The notes under the pieces are model-generated. The model did no database searches and was not told the origin of the DNA. It saw only the letters and a program-made list of their open reading frames with translations. This document shows, piece by piece, positions 32,053 to 43,843 of a DNA stretch of 64,000 nt. How positions within the stretch are numbered: the stretch's first letter is position 1; the number at the start of each line of letters is the position of its first letter. The stretch covers positions 13,248,400 to 13,312,399 of the forward strand of contig NC_037093.1 of NCBI RefSeq assembly GCF_002994745.2. The letters are read 5' to 3'. Origin of the DNA: Rosa chinensis (Eukaryota; Streptophyta; Magnoliopsida; Rosales; Rosaceae). The translations under genes and the position numbers were made by a program.

Positions 32053-33485
32053 CTTGTGCCTTCGCCCGGACTTCACTCTCATGCCTAAATCCAACATGGA
32101 TTTTAGCTTTCGAGCTCACTTTACAACATTGAGGACAATGTTGGTTTTAACTGTGGGGGTGAGGACTCGAGCGCCCTAAAAAAAATGATTTTCCATTTTT
32201 AGATTAGTTTTGGTAATTATATATTAGTGGTTAATGCCTTTTTCCAACCCCAATGACGAGACATGGACTTAACTTGTTGTGATTGTGAATAGATTGAGCA
32301 TGATCTAGGACTTTGAATTTGTTTTGTAATTGAGTGCATATGTGATCTATGCTTGACTATATGTGTGCACATAGCCTATGGTTAGTTTGATTCATCATAA
32401 TTAGAGAAGCATATAGATGATTTGATTGACTTGCATGCCTTATTTGTGAGCTTTTGTGCCTATATCTATAGTGTATGCATTGTTCATTCACTTTTTATTT
32501 CATGCGTGTACAATTTCATGACATTGCGTATCTAGAACTTGCTTGAGACCTCTCGAGGCTACTTTTAGCTTATGACGAGATAGAAAGGATTGAGGCAATT
32601 AGGTTAATACCACCATGGCCAAAGAAGCATGTGCCCAAAGATATTTATCACTAGATTACCACTTTGAGCCTATGTATATATTTAGCCTTTTTGTCTATTA
32701 CCAGCACAAATTCCTATCTAGCCTAAACATTTTTATCCTACCCTTCCGTGGTAGTTGGTGAAGCGATTCGTGAGAATGATTTTATGTTTGAGTGCTTCAC
32801 AAGAAAGAAAAAGTCAAAAGTGTGAGGTTACAAAAGAATAAGTGTGGGGGTGAGTAATTTGTATAGAAAAGAAAGTTCTCAAAAAAAAAAAAAAAAGAGA
32901 AGAAAGTTTGTGAAAATATAAAGAAAGTTCAAGGAAAAGAAAAGTAGAAGGAAAAAAAAAATTAAGTTGTGTGAAGAAAAGAAAAAAAAAAGTATTACAT
33001 AGTATAGTGTGGGTTGTACATTGGGATTAGAGTGAGTGACTTAGCATTCAAAAGCAAAAGTTATATATCCCTATAAGAGAGAGTTGCTTTACCGGCTTAC
33101 ATGGACTTTGTATTTCCTTATCTTTCATTTCTATTAGCCACTTGCCTTTAGCCCCATTACAACCAAATAAAAGACCTCTTGATCTTGAATGTTGTGGGTT
33201 ACCTAGCAGAGATGAGATCAAACAGCAAGCATATGGCGGCGCGTGTTGTGAAATTGCTTTTGAGTGAAACACATATAACCCCTAAACACTTGAGCGGTAA
33301 TAAGATCAAAAATCTTATGTTGTGTTTACGTCTACTTCATAGTCATTTACATAATTAGTTCTCCGAGGGTTATGATTGGAAAGGCTAATACCACATTTTA
33401 CTTATGTTTGTGAGTTAGTAGATTTTCGGATTAATAGATTTCATTTAGTTTGCTCGAGGACAAGCAAAGTTCAAGTGTGGGGGTA
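32053..33485 (+). other. Athila-like 3' internal region and polypurine tract
   Basis: Continues the Athila internal sequence after the CACTA insertion. It contains the Athila-typical block ACATTGAGGACAATGTTGGT followed by GTGGGGGTGAG near 32130-32165. Long A/G-rich runs (32880-32995) have no coding frame. It ends with TTCAAGTGTGGGGGTA (33470-33485), the polypurine tract, immediately before the 3' LTR. Confidence 0.75.
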
Positions 33486-35099
33486 TGATTACACGCATTT
33501 CTATGCATGTAATTGTATCTAAAACACAATAAATTAGCTAGCCTCAAGTTAATTATTATGTAATTAATCTATTTTAATTTATATTGTAGTAAATAACCGG
33601 AGTTGTGGATTTCGGAAGAAGTTGTGCAAAATTGGAGTAAAATGAAGTTTTCGACAAAAGGACAAAAAGTCAACGCAAAGTCAACCGTGATCAATGACAT
33701 CAAAGAAGAGGAATCGGATTACCTCCGATAATATACGTGAAAGGGAACCGACATGAGAAAAAGACAAAAAAGAAAAAAAAAGAGAGAACGAAATAAGAGG
33801 AAGCACAGCTTGATTAATTCAAGTGGTTGATTAATTACATTAATTAAGTAAGCAAAAAGGGAACATCATGCACACCCCCCCACTTGCATGTGATGGGGCC
33901 AATTAAGAAAAGAAAAAGAAATTATCATTTTTTGTTTCTTTTTGTCATCCAATCAGATGCTAGCATTCCCTATCCCTCCTCACCAACTAGCACGTGGAGA
34001 CTATCAATTATCCTCACCACCCATATATATATATATCCCTTCCTCTCCAACCAGCCGCAAACTCCACAAAAACTCCAGATCCTCTCTCTTCTTCAACAGT
34101 GCCGCAACACATACCACCCACCTCCATTTTTATCCTTCCTTCCCATTTTCTCTCACCCATCACCTCACACTCTCTCCCCTTCCCTTCTTCATTTTCAAAT
34201 TTCAATCTTTTGAGATTGGACACTCAAGGCTTCAAGGAAATCATCATCAAGAGCACACATCCATTTTTGGGTAGTTGAGTGAACAAATTACTTAGTTCAT
34301 ACTAACCCATAGTTAGAAGTGACCAAACTAACTCTCCTCTCTCTTCCTTATTATCTCTTTCATAATTTTTCTATGCTTTTGATGATGTATTTGAGTATGG
34401 GTAGTGAGTAGTTCAATTTTGGGAGTTAGGGTTGTGAAGCCCTAACTCATCTTGTATAAATATTGATGCTTTAATTTTAATAAATGCAATTTCCATTGTG
34501 TATGCTTTAAATCCGAATTTATTGGTCCTTAGAAGTATGTTTCTAGGCTTTGTCACCCTTTGAAATTATGTTGTGGGCAATTGTGATGAGTAGATTGATA
34601 AATTGACAACTTATTGGTCTTGTTGCATCTAGGATTTAAGTGTAGTAACCATTAGCTAGCTTAATTGTAGCTAAGCTTACTTGAGTCTCCATTATCTTGC
34701 TATCTAGACCTCTAATTTTGTATATTGCAGCCTTAACCGGCGTAATGTCCAAATTAGAGAGTTGATTGTGGCCCTAACAGGCATAATCGATACACCGAAA
34801 GGATAATTGGTTTAGTAGCCTTGACCAGTACTAGATATGAGACTCGACACATGTAGGAAATGCATGCATTTGTGAAATTGGCATTGATATTTTCAAGATA
34901 GTGTGAATCACCCGAAACTCCCATGTTCCCATTAATTTGAAAATTCAAATTTAATTTCTTGCTTGATAATTAGTTGTTTGCTTTTATTTTAGTTTGCATT
35001 TAATTTAGTTAATTCTCAATTCAAAACTCCCAAACAAAATTCTACTTTCCATTGTGCATAACTCATTTGGGCTACAAGTTAGTGTCTTTGATTAGGCTC
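33486..35099 (+). repeat. Athila-like 3' LTR, first part
   Basis: Aligns base for base with 19178-20818 apart from scattered substitutions and small indels. It is cut at 35099 after GATTAGGCTC by the inserted solo LTR and continues at 37693. Confidence 0.93.
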
Positions 35100-35412
35100 T
35101 GTTACACCCCGTATCCAATTACCTTTTTTTTTTTTTTTTTTTTTTTTTTTTCTGTGTCTAAAAGAATTATTATATGTTTTACCATCTTTGATTTCAGTTT
35201 TTATCAATTAAGGGGTTGCTAGAAGTTGACTTTTTATGGGTTAACAATTTGATAAAATTTCCTTCGTGTAAGTTGTAGGGGACGTTAAACCGAGTCCGTG
35301 GACATGTGGTGCACTTAAATCGGAGTTCGTATGTGAAAGTTATAGCTTAAAATGTGGAAGTTACTGTTCATGGTAATAAAAATATATATATATATATATA
35401 TATGTATATGGA

Positions 35413-35457
35413 AAGTTACCACTGTAGGTTTCCATTTTCGGAAACCCACGGTAACTC
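35413..35457. repeat. Nested hairpin in the solo LTR, conserved in both copies
   Basis: GTTACC...GGTTTCC-ATTTTC-GGAAACC...GGTAAC forms a nested stem. In S2 (53248-53290) the inner stem is kept and the outer one is weakened (GTTGCC/AGTAAC). It lies just after an AT-rich tract that may contain the TATA box, so it may be the start of the LTR transcript leader. Confidence 0.6.
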
Positions 35458-36925
35458 TCTCTCTCCTCTCCCCTGACCTCTTCCTCATTTTCACCAATTT
35501 CTTCTTCCTCCGATTTCTCCCTTTTCCGGCCGACACGACGGAATTCGGGCATCCCCAAGCTCGTCTCCTCCCCCTTGTTGCATACGTAGTGGTGTTTTGC
35601 AAAGACTTGGCCGGAGGAGCTCGATTTTGAGCTGTGAAGGTTACTATAGCAATTTGTGGTTTTTGCCGATTTCCGGCGATTCTGGCCACCTCCGGTCACC
35701 AAACGGACATCGAAGGTCGGGTTTTTGCCAAGGATTATTTCCCCTAAGGTCTTGCATTCCAATTTGCTGTGTAGAGGCCAGATTGACAATTGCAATATCT
35801 AAGGTTCTTGGATTTTCTGGAAAAACTTCACCGGCCAGTTTGGAGCTCTTCAAGGTAAAATTGGAACTTGTTGTAGTTGTGAAAAGTATTGGGTCTGTTG
35901 AGTAGGTGGTGCTGCCAAAATTTGGCAGCCATTGGTGGTGGTTGGCGGTGGCGCGTGGACCCCACGTGCGGCCACTGTGGGTGGCGCGTAGAGCTGCGTT
36001 TTAATTACCGTTTTGGTTCCATAAATCCTTTAATGATTGTAGAAGTTTATACATGAAGTTTGGTGGAAATTGGAGGAAATTAAGATTGAGCATGAATTGT
36101 TGATTATCGATTTACGTGAATTCGATCGCCTATTTTCTTTCGAACTCACTTTAGAAATTATATATCGATGAATGAATATTATTGGAGAATTACGGATGGT
36201 TTCGATGTGAATTAAGGAGTTAGAGTTTGAAGGGGGACGTTTTAAATTTCAATTTCTAATATTCGTAAAGTTAATTTCCGTCCTGTAAATATATTTTTAC
36301 GAGTGCTATTCATACAAGATCAGAGGAGTATTAGTACGAGGAAAATACCAAGCAACGTCAGGATTGATCATACAGTGAGTGGACTTTTATTTTCAAAGAA
36401 TGATGCATGCATTTATTTATTTGTTTCCGAGATGATAATTTGTTTATCGTATTACTTTCTCGAGCATATCGTTATTTTCGGAAATGGTTTTAGATATTTG
36501 ATTATTTGAAGATTTCATGGCGTGCGGGGTCACGTCATTGGAATATGCTTATTTTCTCTTATTTACTTTTGAATTTGAGTTTATCTTGGCGTGTGGGACA
36601 CGTCATGGGAATTCTTTGCGAGAGTTGGGGAAGCCTTATGTATTTACGATTTTACTGTGGTTTTTGGGATTTTCTTTTGCCATACTTTCGGTGACTTATC
36701 ATTGCTAGCTTTGATCTTCCACCTTTGTGGCGAGGTGATGGGATCACCGAAGCCCTCCGCCTTTGTGGCGCTGGTTACTGTCTCTGTGACAGTAATTCTG
36801 AAGCCCAGTATCCTATCGCTACACTTAGTGGCGTAAGGGTACTTTAGCCTCGGAGGCTATCACCCGAGCCTGGGAGGCTCACTTGTATGGCTATCGTCTT
36901 CCCCTACTCACTTTACTATTTTTTG

Positions 36926-37036
36926 ACTAGCGGGGCTAGTTCGATTTCCGTTTAACCAGCGGGGCTGGTCTTATTTTCTTAAGTACCAGAGTTTCAATCT
37001 TTTCATTTAGTTTGTGACGAGCGGGGCTAGTCGGTT
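36926..37036. repeat. Three AGCGGGGCT repeats in solo LTR S1
   Basis: ACTAGCGGGGCTAGT, ACCAGCGGGGCTGGT and ACGAGCGGGGCTAGT occur within ~110 bases. Each is a small palindromic hairpin with the same GGGG-containing loop, and two of the stems carry covarying changes. S2 has the set at about 54722-54832. Confidence 0.75.
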
Positions 37037-37692
37037 TTTCTTGTACATAACTTCTCTTGTTTTGTTTTCCTTAAACATTGCATGCATCGGGAGTTTATAG
37101 AGAAATAAATGGGGAAAGTATAAAATTCCTTTTGTTTAAAATTGTTTATTTTTGTCCACTCACGCTAACGTGTTTTAAATTATTTTTCCCCTGGGCCCTT
37201 CGGTTTTAAATGCCCAGTTTACAGAATTGCTGCTCGGCGTTCAGGAGTGAGCCATAGTGACCGTATTCGCTTCCGTCATCACATTCCGTAGGTTACCTGT
37301 TTAACCTACTGTACTCTATGTTAATTTACGTTCATAGAGTTGCTCTGATTACTATGGGATTTGTGACCCAGACTTGTAATGAATTATATTTGAGGTCTAC
37401 GACCTAACTTTGGTGAATTGTGGTATCTTAAACCTTGGAGTTTCTTAGACTTGAAGCATTTGATATACTATTATCATCTTTGAGTTTGAGTTGGTTGAAT
37501 TATGGGAGCAGGGTGGCTCCAGGAGTTTGTGGTTGGATTTTTTGGAAGTGAAATTTGTTTTCCACAGGTTTTTGGGTTGTCCATTTTTAAGGGAGGTTAT
37601 GCCGAAATTTTTGGTAAACCTTCTTTAAAAGTGGGTCCCGCAGGGCCACTTCGGATTTCAGGGTGAAATCCGTGGCGGGCCTTGTCAAGCTC

Positions 37693-37911
37693 AATGTGAG
37701 CTAAGCCGAGCATTGACAAGGCTTGGTGCCTTGTGGATATTATTTTGCTTTATTTTATTTTTATTTTTCATTGTATGCTTTTAAGTTACTCTAGCACCAA
37801 TTACCTTGGTTAGGTCCAACACCTAATCCCCGAGGTACGATAATCAAGGTTCAAATATTTCTCTTACTTGACAACGATTCGTACGCTTGCGAGAGTTTAT
37901 GAATCATGTCA
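37693..37911 (+). repeat. Athila-like 3' LTR, second part
   Basis: Resumes with AATGTGAGCTAAGC, matching 5' LTR position ~20818, and ends GAATCATGTCA at 37911, where Tat-2 pol resumes. Confidence 0.92.
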
Positions 37912-38660
37912 TGTGGAGACAAGATATACCCCCTTAGAGCAGCTCGCTCTCGCACTCATTGTCTCCGCTAAATGCCTCCGCCAATACTTTTAGGCCGACA
38001 CCATTCATGTCTTAACAAACCAACCACTGAAGCAGGTAATGCAAAACCCTGAGCACTCTGGGCGACTCAGCAAGTGGACCATCGAGCTCAGCGAGTTCGT
38101 CATTGACTACAAGCCAAGGACCGCCATGAAAGGCCAGGCAGTGGCAGATTTCATCGCTGAGTTCACCGAGCGTCAGGATGAACCCAACCAAGGGGCACAA
38201 GAGGCCAGCACAGAAATGGTAACCGCTGAAGAACCAGTCCCCCAGCAGCAGTCAGACTGAAAACTCCACGTAGACGTCTCTGCATGCGCTAAACGTGGAA
38301 TATGCGTTAAAATTCAATTTCAAAGCCTCAAACAACATGGCGGAGTATGAAGCGCTCATTGCCGGCTTACTCCTCGCCATCAACTTAGGAGCTGACAATG
38401 TCAACATATTCAGCGACTCTCAACTAGTCGTTAACCAGGTCAACGATAGCTTCTAGGCCAAGGACCAGCAATTAGCGGCATACTTGGGTACATCAAGACA
38501 CTACTCAAAAAATTCAAATTTCACACCATCACACAGATTCCCATGGAAAAGAATGCTAAGGCTGACTCACTGGCAAGACTAGCAACCGCCCAACCACACC
38601 AAAGTCCAGTGGACACAAGGGTGGAATTCCTTGACAAGCCAAGCATCACTAAAACCCTGG
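37912..38660 (+). pseudogene. Tat-2 RNase H and archaeal-type RNase H (3' half of split pol)
   Basis: Continues Tat-1-like sequence with PLEQLALALIVSAKCLRQYF then stop, and SKWTIELSEFVIDYKPR. In the second RNase H about 60 bases around the first catalytic Asp are deleted (38272-38300 compared with 3300-3380), and a TAG occurs near 38453. The final Asp region KADSLARLAT is present. Non-functional. Confidence 0.85.
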
Positions 38661-39912
38661 CGAAAACCTTCAATATTGAGGTCAATCCCAGCTGGATGGA
38701 TGAAATCAAAGAGTACAAGTGCAACGGAACACTGCCCACTGACAAGATAGAGGCAAGGCAACTTAAGTGGAGGGAAACCCGCTACAACATCTAGAATGGC
38801 AAGTTTTACCACCAAGGGTTCACCCATCCCAACCTCCGGTGTCTGTCCCCAGAGGAGGGAAAGGTCGTTCTTACCATGATACACATTGGGGAATGTGGAA
38901 ACCACTCCGGTGCTAGATCTCTAGTTAATCGCACAATGCGACAGGGATACTTCTGGCCCACACTCGGCGACGACGCTAGCAAGGTCTCCAGGTCCTCCCA
39001 TAAGTGTCAATAATACGTTGACATTCCCTATGCCCCGACGGAGCCCCTGTCGATCATCATTGGCCCATGGATCCACTCCACATGGGGCCTGGACTTGCTT
39101 GGGAAATTCCCAACCACCAAGGGCCAGTTCAAATACATCATTGTCGCCATTGACTACAACAGTAAATGGATTGAGGCGGAACCGCTAACGGCAATAACTA
39201 CCGCCAAGGTAATTCACTTCCTCTGGAAGAATATCTACTGCCGCTACGGCGTCCCCCACACAATCATCACAGACAACGGCACACAGTTCAACAACAAGGA
39301 ACTCATATCTTTCACCACCAACCTGGTCACCAAGTTGAGTTTTGCATATGTCGCTCACCCTCAAACCAACGGCCAAGTCGAAGCAGCAGACAAGATAATT
39401 AAGAAGCTGCTAAAAAAGAAGCTCGATGACGCCAAGGGTTTATGGGCAGAAAAACTCCTGGAAGTGCTATGGGTCATCAAGACCACCCTAACTTCCACCA
39501 CTGGTGAAACACCATTCTGCCTGATGTTCGGAACTGAAGCCGTCCTACCTATTGAGGTCACTCAACCTACCGCTAGGGTCGAGGGCTACTGCTCTGAGAA
39601 CAACGGCAAAGGCATCAGCCTCGACAAAGACCTCCTCGAGGAGAAACAACATAGTGTCCATTTGCACAACTTGCAAAACAAGCAACAGGTATCACGTTTC
39701 TACAATGCCAGAGTCAAAGCCCGGAAACTCTAACTGGGGGACTAGGTAATAAAGGAAGTTATTCCACCACCAATGGCACTTCGCCCAACTTGGGAATGAC
39801 TATACAAAATAGTAGAAGTCATTAGCCCCGACACCTTCTACTTAATGAACAAGGATGGCGTCATAACGACCCACCCTTGGAATACCGAACACCTTCGGTA
39901 TTACTACAAATA
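38661..39912 (+). pseudogene. Tat-2 integrase
   Basis: The zinc-finger His pair is present (IHIGECGNHSG), but the first Cys of the CxxC is Ser (SSHKC). The core keeps Asp in WGLDLLGKF, Asp in ITDNGTQF and Glu in GQVEAADK, all in the 39095-39733 frame. This copy therefore retains the catalytic triad that Tat-1 lost to a frameshift. Stops near 39012, 39731, 39743 and 39798 break the N-terminal and C-terminal domains. The end WNTEHLRYYYK is identical to Tat-1. Confidence 0.87.
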
Positions 39913-40389
39913 GTCATGCCGCTACCCAAGAGCATCTTAACTTAGCTAAATTTTTGTTCAATATTTAGCTAAGGGAAGCTACCCAACGGGTACAACCCCG
40001 CTTTTGTAAACGCTGATATGTCAGCTATCAATGAAATGAGGAATTATTCAAACAATTGTCTCCAAGTCCAAGTATAAGAGTTAAATGGCAACGCCAACAA
40101 TATTCGGCGGACCACGTCCGCTACATCGTGCACTTGAAACAATTTTAATTCCTTTAATGTTTCGTTGAGTAGCAAAAGCCCAAGTCAAAACTCTGGCGGT
40201 AAAACAACATTCAAACATCAATCATAAAAAAAAAAAACTCCTACGCTTGGAATATTTCAAAGGAAAAATACGTCATATATTCATGGTTGAGACTCCCCGC
40301 CCAAAATTAGTCAGCGGCATTACAAAAAATATAGAAGCCTCAGCGGCATTACAAAAGTTACAAAGCATTCATCACTAATTCTCGAGAGC
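39913..40389. other. Tat-2 post-pol spacer
   Basis: Homologous to 4961-5369, with the same TTAGCTAAATTTTTGTTCAA block and an A-run near 40228. No gene seen. Confidence 0.6.
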
Positions 40390-42362
40390 AGCGGCGACCT
40401 CTTCATTGATCACCGGCGGCTGTTGGGCCCCCCATGTGGCTTGTCTGGTCAGGTCCAGGAGCGGTGGGGCTCGGCGTCACCATGGTGCCATCCGCTCAGG
40501 TGTGGGCGGCCATGAAATCAGCAAGGGAGACTTCGGATTGGGTAGGAAGTGGAGTCCGTTGAGAATCGTCCGCCAGACGCTCACTACTTTCTCCACTACC
40601 TGAGCGGCCGCACTCTGCTTCACTATGCCAAAATCTTTATCAGACGACAGAAGAAAACTGTTGTTTGATTTACAGTGTTACCGTTGTAGACCGAACCGTT
40701 GTCTGTTGAAAATTCAGACAACTGTGGAACACAGTTGTCTGAGAAAAATACAGACCACGTGTATGTGTTAAACGTGTTTTGTGATACTCGGCAGATGGCT
40801 CAGTAGGTGGCTTGGCAGATGCCAAGCTGTCCTTGCCTTTCTCCAAAGCAGCACTAGACTTTCTCCCGCTAGCAGTCCCATGCTTGGCGTGCGACTCAGC
40901 CTACACCACGGTCTGACCAGCAGTGACATGATAGGAGTGATGCGGCATCGACATCACTACCTTCGTCTCCGACTGGCTCTGCGCCTAAGTTTGCGGGTCG
41001 ACGACCATCTGCTTTGCACTCAGCCCGGCAGCATACATGCCCTCAAGGAAGTTCTGCAGTTCTGCGCAATCCATGGCTTTGTCAAATGCCTCATGACTTG
41101 CCTTGTTGCCAGGAAGAGGATCTGCATGGGTAACCAATGAAACAAGTTAGCGGGATGTCTAATCAAGACACAGGTCCGCGTATGACGCTTACCAGGAAAA
41201 CTGGTTAACTTCAAGCTGGTCAGCAAACGCGGTTGTTGATTAGACGGATGTCTAATCAACAACTCCTAGCTGGTCAGCAAACGCAGATCGAGCAGGTTGC
41301 AGTTCTTCCAACACCCAGTAATCCTCGCAATATGACACCGCTCGTCGCTAGTCAACGTGAACCGCAAGCCCGCTGCACAAAGAAAAAAATAGAGAAGTTG
41401 TACAATAAATAAATAAATAAATAAAACCGCAACAAATTGGTTAGGGGAAGCAATGGCAATCTCGGATAGGTTGGAATTCAGACTTAATCCTAAACGACAG
41501 GGTTTCTGTGTTCACCACTGCATCATACTCCCACCCTGCGGTCGCAACGCAGAAGGTTGACCAGCAGGGGGACATCAAATGCTTCAGATTCTCGATCAAC
41601 TTTGGCACCCCTGACGACGAGTGAGATTCACCTGTCCGCTACAGCCCTAGAGCCTCACGTAAACCAATTCATAGAAGTGAAGCACCTCAGCCACGGTCGG
41701 ACCTTTACAGCCAGACAGACGCTAGAGCGAGTTCAACGCCATCAACAATTGCCACATGTTGGGGCAAATTTGCCCAAATGCAAGGTCAAACTCGCAAACC
41801 AAAATCTGAAGATTTGGCAGTAGCGGAAACGTCACCCCTGGCGGAAGATAGCCTCGTGAATGGCGGCATACCCTGCTGGCAGAATTGATGCTTTCTTGTG
41901 CCTCGTCAGTGGATGCAACTTTACCATGCCAGGAAGGCGAAACACCCGCTTCAGCCGAGTCCCGGCCTACACAGTCATCTGCCCCCCCCCCCAGGCCTCG
42001 TCAACGGGGGTACCGTCGCGAAGGACCCAGGTATATTCCACCTCCCCCCCGCCCGCGTCATCCCCATCAGCGGAACCACTCGCAGCATTGTTACTTGCCA
42101 GCCTTTCCTCACGTAGCTGGTGGGCAGCGGTTTCCTCCCTCACCCTCGACATTTCCGGGCGTCCAGCATGAGCCATGGCTACATCCCACATAATAGTCTG
42201 AAGCGGTTCGACATCTAGTGGTCCGGTAGGGGCAGACGGATGCAATGTGTCAATAAATATCCTATTGGAAACACTGAGTGACACGTCAGACCCGGAATCC
42301 TCACTGCTCGAGATCTTTATCACGCTAGCCATCGCAAACACCCTAAAACCTAAGTCAGTCAA
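40390..42362 (-). pseudogene. Tat-2 antisense extra gene, decayed
   Basis: On the minus strand the N-terminal exon (42362 down to ~41967) reads FAMASVIKISSSEDSGSDVS and aligns with the Tat-1 antisense gene through TPVDEA. The domain region (41960-41480) is recognisable by nucleotide similarity but broken by frameshifts and a C-run. The splice-equivalent region near 41345-41385 and the exon-C region (41130-40960) are also visible. A CACTA-type fragment (40621-40826) sits in the coiled-coil part. It shows that the antisense gene belongs to the family and not to Tat-1 alone. Confidence 0.7.
40621..40826. mobile_element. Truncated CACTA-3-type terminus inserted in Tat-2
   Basis: CACTATGCCAAAATCTTTATCAGACGACAG and the following ~200 bases align with the CACTA-3 left end at 59399-59597 (shared CAGTGTTACCGTTGTAGA-like, CCGTTGTCTG, GGCAGATGGCTC and GGCAGATGCCAAG). 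No second terminus or target duplication is seen, so it is a remnant. Confidence 0.7.
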
Positions 42363-43127
42363 TTCTAAAATGATCTAAACTATCCTTATGTCATATTTTA
42401 ACTAAGAACACCAAGAACAGTCATACCCAGAAAGCCCAGAAAACACCAAAACAAGAACACAACATATATACATCCAAAACCCATATTTGACCATCTAGCA
42501 AATCCATAAACTTCAACCCTCTACCACAAACATCTAAACCCATCCCCAAAACCCTTCTAGACCCTCAGACACACCATAGAATGGCAGCAATTACTTCAAA
42601 TAAGAAAAGTATCAACTGACAAAAACAAGCAGAAACCAAATAAACATGGGTCTCAGATCACCAACTTGAAATATGGGAACTCTGGTGTGCTTGGAGATGT
42701 TTGCCTTTACTACGGCGAATCTCTTTCTTCAAAGGACAACACTCTCAATCAATTTGCAGAACGTACTCCTTCACTCTCAGAAAACAAAGCTTGAAGACAT
42801 GAGTTAGGTTTTGAAGTGCAGAAGTTGTCAAAACCTCCTTGGTTTCCCTATCTTTTATGTCAACATCAAACAAATCTAGGCCATCCGCTGAAAAACGACA
42901 TCACACGAGAACCTTACACGTGCCCCACTATCGCACCCACTATCCAGATTAACCGAAGCGTCGCCTCAGTTACAAAATCGATAATTACTCGCATTAATGT
43001 CGAAGAGATGGGCGTGCTGAGAAGACGAACACCTACATGCCAACCCAATGCATGACAGCCACATGTGGGGAGTTATCAGACGAAGCGTCTATCCGAAGTA
43101 ACAGTAAAAAAGCAGGCATACCAATCG
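42363..43127. other. Tat-2 region upstream of antisense gene
   Basis: AC-rich non-coding DNA homologous to 7637-8378, including the decayed palindrome at 42950-42972. No gene seen. Confidence 0.5.
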
Positions 43128-43375
43128 ACAAGTGAGATAGTCTTCGCTAAGCTCAACAACACTAGCGGGACTTCTCCCTTTCATCTTGCAAGTGAGACAG
43201 TCTTCGCTAAGAGCAATACCTCTAGCGGACCTTCTCCCTTTCATCTTGCAAGCAAGACAGTCTCCACTAGGCACAACACCGCTGGCGAAACTTCTCCCTC
43301 ATATTGCAAGTGAGAGTCTCTGCTAAGCGCAACACCGCTAGCAGACCTCCATCTCGCAAGCAAGAAGGTCCCCGC
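43128..43375. repeat. ~60-bp tandem repeat array upstream of Tat-2 3' LTR, about 4 units
   Basis: Units run roughly AAGTGAGACAGTCTTCGCTA, AGCNCAACACCGCTAGCGG, ACTTCTCCCTTTCATCTTGC. The unit shares only its CGCTAAGCGCAAC..CGCTAGCGG core with the Tat-1 array, so the arrays have homogenised separately. Confidence 0.85.
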
Positions 43376-43843
43376 GACACTTCTTACCGCTTACTCTCAG
43401 CAGAGGGGCTTCTTCCAGAGGCTATTCCTGCGGCAATGCCTTATACAGACAACGACCGTCGCGCGGTGTTACAGTCAAGCTATGCTCCTCTAGGACAAGT
43501 AAGGGGACACGTCAACACAGTCTTCGACGGCCCTGATCAGGCACGTTGGCCCCCGCCACTAAGGTATCAAAGATTAGGCTAGCTACCCAACACCCTCTGC
43601 TCAATGCAGCTCTCCTCATCAAAAATATATCAGCCAAACGGACGTCTATCTTAGTCAGCGAGTGGGGGACTCCCTAGGGAGCCTAGCAGGGGCCCACCCA
43701 AAAGGGAATAAAGTGTTTGCTCAGAACAAATCCATGGTTAACAACGCACTGAAGCTAATTATGCTTTCGCAAGTCTAGCAGAAGTAACGCTTCAAACCGC
43801 TAAGCAACTCCCCAACCAAGATTGCCCTCCTTGATTGGGGACT
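43376..43843. other. Tat-2 pre-LTR region and polypurine tract
   Basis: Matches 8771-9365 with GAGTGGGGGACTCCCTAGGG and a GGGAATAAAGTG box. It ends in TTGATTGGGGACT (43831-43843), the probable polypurine tract. No gene seen. Confidence 0.6.

Larger units (their letters stand above)
35100..37687 (+). mobile_element. Solo LTR (copy S1, 2588 bp) in the Athila-like 3' LTR
   Basis: Begins TGTTACACCCCGTATCC and ends GGCGGGCCTTGTCA. Flanked by GGCTC (35095-35099) and AGCTC (37688-37692), a 5-bp target duplication with one change. It matches S2 at 52970-55484 over its length. TG..CA ends, a 5-bp duplication and no primer site, polypurine tract or coding domain inside indicate a solo LTR. The TGTTACACCCC start and the 2.5-kb size fit chromoviral Ty3/gypsy LTRs, which is inference. 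Poly-T (35125-35150) and (AT)n (35382-35404) tracts are longer than in S2. Confidence 0.85.
19178..37911 (+). mobile_element. Athila-like Ty3/gypsy element lacking RT, RNase H and integrase, nested in Tat-2
   Basis: Two long LTRs (TGATTACACG... to ...TGTCA / AGTCA), a tRNA-Asp-type primer site, an Athila-type gag, protease, and a polypurine tract directly before the 3' LTR. No RT, RNase H or integrase motif occurs between protease and 3' LTR, so the element is a deletion derivative needing proteins in trans. The two LTRs are near-identical apart from scattered changes and microsatellite length, indicating a fairly recent insertion. Flanking 5-mers (GGCGA at 19173, TGTGG at 37912) line up with the same five Tat-1 bases but have both drifted. 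Without its own inserts it would be about 10.4 kb. Confidence 0.9.

Noticed and set aside
35315..35795. Frames on both strands within solo LTR S1, and equivalents at 53203-53583
   Set aside because: They begin in an (AT)n tract, are not conserved in sequence between S1 and S2, and lie in LTR leader DNA.
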